Shown: piece after piece, positions 63,239-64,000 of the stretch
Position numbering within the stretch: position 1 is the first letter of the stretch
Layout: every line of letters starts with the position of its first letter
Assembly: GCF_036346105.1 (NCBI RefSeq)
Contig: NZ_CP107811.1
Coordinates: 7,004,337 to 7,068,336 of the forward strand
Reading direction: 5' to 3'
Length of the DNA stretch: 64,000 nucleotides
Source: Streptomyces sp. NBC_00539
GTDB taxonomy: Bacteria; Actinomycetota; Actinomycetes; Streptomycetales; Streptomycetaceae
Notes under the pieces: generated by a model
What the model was told of the DNA's origin: nothing
Database searches by the model: none
What the model saw: only the letters and a program-made list of their open reading frames with translations
Position numbers and translations under genes: made by a program

Positions 63239-63661
63239 ATGCCTATCACTGTCGAGTTCTTCGTGGCACCGGATGATGAGGTGGCTGCTCAGGTTGGGCC
63301 GCGGCAGCGCCGTCATGGGTTTCCCTCGTTCGCGTGCGCGGATTTCTACCCTGACGATGCGGTGGCGGACTGGGAGGTCCTGCTGGCAGAGGGTGTGGGT
63401 ACAGGCTCGCGTGATGTGGTGCCGATGAAGAATGACGGCTTCACGGTGTTCCAGCTGCCTTCCGGGCTGTGCTCCGCTCTGGTGCAGGCGAGCAGCGGCC
63501 GGCTCGTTGAGGCTGCGGGTGCATGGGCTGAGCTCGCCGCGGTCAAGGACGAGGGTGTGCCAGCCGAGACAGCGGTCGAGATCCTGACGGAGTTGGCGGG
63601 CCTGGCCCGCACGGCACAGGGCCTTCGTCAGCCTCTCTACTGCTGGTACTTCGCACCCTGA
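63239..63661 (+). CDS. Hypothetical protein, 140 aa
   Basis: No family is firmly recognised. The protein is small, soluble and mixed alpha/beta (PITVEFFVAPDDEVAAQVGP, MKNDGFTVFQLPSGLCSALV) with a long C-terminal helical part (GRLVEAAGAWAELAAVKDEG, VEILTELAGLARTAQGLRQP) and an aromatic end (LYCWYFAP). It resembles short uncharacterised Streptomyces proteins of about this size. The upstream ribosome site is poor. The hairpin array begins 50 bases after its stop. Confidence 0.65.
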   Translation: MPITVEFFVAPDDEVAAQVGPRQRRHGFPSFACADFYPDDAVADWEVLLAEGVGTGSRDVVPMKNDGFTVFQLPSGLCSALVQASSGRLVEAAGAWAELAAVKDEGVPAETAVEILTELAGLARTAQGLRQPLYCWYFAP

Positions 63662-63710
63662 CCGGGCGTCGCCCACAGCAAACACCCCAGCCCCCGCCCT
63701 GCTGCCAGCC

Positions 63711-63975
63711 AGGCCCGCGAAGCGGGCCTCAAGTCCTGGAGGCGGAGCCGGAAGGACCAGGGCGGGGGAGCGCAGCGGGCCCGCTCAACGGGCCGAAGGC
63801 CCGGACCTCGTGAAACGAGGTCACCTCCCGTGCGCAGTACGGGAGGCCCGGGTCCGCGAAGCGGACCTCGTTCGGGTGCAGCGAAGCGGAACCCGAACAG
63901 TCCGAAGCGAAGCGCAGGACCCCGGCCCGAAGAGCAGGCCCTGGCTCGGCGAAGCCGAGCCCCGCCAGCGCAGCG
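63711..63975. repeat. Array of about nine hairpins, many with GAA triloops
   Basis: Perfect or near-perfect stems follow one another: 63711-63729 (AGGCCCGC-GAA-GCGGGCCT), 63733-63757, 63789-63803 (CGGGCC-GAA-GGCCCG), 63804-63822 (GACCTCGT-GAA-ACGAGGTC), 63824-63846, 63851-63867 (GGTCCGC-GAA-GCGGACC), 63870-63898, 63943-63961 (GGCTCGGC-GAA-GCCGAGCC) and 63963-63977. Five have a GAA triloop, mostly closed by C-G. No gene is present to the window edge. Confidence 0.75.
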
Positions 63976-64000
63976 AGGCGGTTCTCTCCTCCACGCGCAG

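Noticed and set aside
63711-64000. Definite chromosome or plasmid telomere
   Set aside because: The triloop hairpins are suggestive, but the window edge is not known to be a replicon end and no canonical terminal CCCGCGGAGCGGG-type tip was found.

Overview
The window is high-GC actinobacterial DNA, almost certainly Streptomyces. The signs are strong third-position G/C bias, GTG and TTG starts, GTGA and ATGA start/stop overlaps, Streptomyces-typical families (DUF6461, DUF6368, DUF3223, very large secreted RHS proteins), and GC-rich hairpin terminators. It reads as an accessory region such as a chromosome arm or large plasmid: four intact or frameshift-coded insertion sequences, a broken IS701-type transposase, a compact Tn7-like transposon, integrase and helicase debris, and many genes carrying single-base frameshifts. 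No core housekeeping cluster is present.

Layout. (1) 1-5.4 kb: a two-component system (histidine kinase tail plus LuxR-type regulator) followed by a MacB/FtsX-type ABC exporter. (2) 5.4-7.6 kb: an IS481-family element sits exactly in the CCTAGG shared by the convergent stop codons of the exporter permease and a frameshifted PQQ-propeller gene. (3) 8-13.3 kb: YoaK/DUF1275 membrane protein and scattered small genes, some frameshifted. (4) 13.3-19.8 kb: a polymorphic-toxin operon of SseB-like protein, WXG-like partner, 1552-aa RHS protein with a barnase-like C-terminus, and barstar immunity. (5) 19.8-24 kb: wreckage of integrases, helicase-associated domain, DUF6368 and others. (6) 24-26 kb: a TrmB/LuxR-like regulator divergent from a small secreted peptide gene with a duplicated AGDGxGWS motif. 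(7) 26.2-37.1 kb: a secreted LamG protein, a 2.2-kaa secreted RHS protein with a polyglycine hinge and an unrecognised C-terminal domain, and a lipoprotein that is a candidate immunity factor. (8) 37-38.4 kb: gene remnants. (9) 38.5-48.2 kb: a CatC-like/SnoaL fusion protein, an MFS exporter, a type II thioesterase and an iterative-type PKS (KS-AT-DH-MT-...-ACP). The PKS is split by an IS5-family insertion, carries a homopolymer frameshift, and appears to have lost its ER/KR part. (10) 49-56.2 kb: secreted small protein, MazF-like toxin, dead IS701-type transposase, two IS5-family elements abutting at a shared TAA, a GNAT acetyltransferase, and a GcvH homologue without the lipoyl lysine. (11) 56.7-62.95 kb: a Tn7-like module (TnsA-like, TniA/TnsB, TniB/TnsC, TniQ) with one membrane-protein cargo gene and repeat sites at both sides. 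(12) 63.2-64 kb: one hypothetical gene, then a dense array of hairpins, many with GAA triloops.

How the genes work together. Both RHS loci look like contact- or secretion-dependent competition cassettes, each with its protective gene immediately downstream. The PKS, thioesterase and exporter form one polycistronic unit that is now probably silent. The Tn7-like genes are chained by start/stop overlaps. They share a DNA motif (GGCTCNNTNNATCTGCGCAG-like) between three spaced copies at the cargo side and an inverted pair upstream of tnsA, reminiscent of the asymmetric ends of Tn7. The many one-base frameshifts, at least two of them in homopolymers, mean that gene decay and assembly error cannot be separated from sequence alone.
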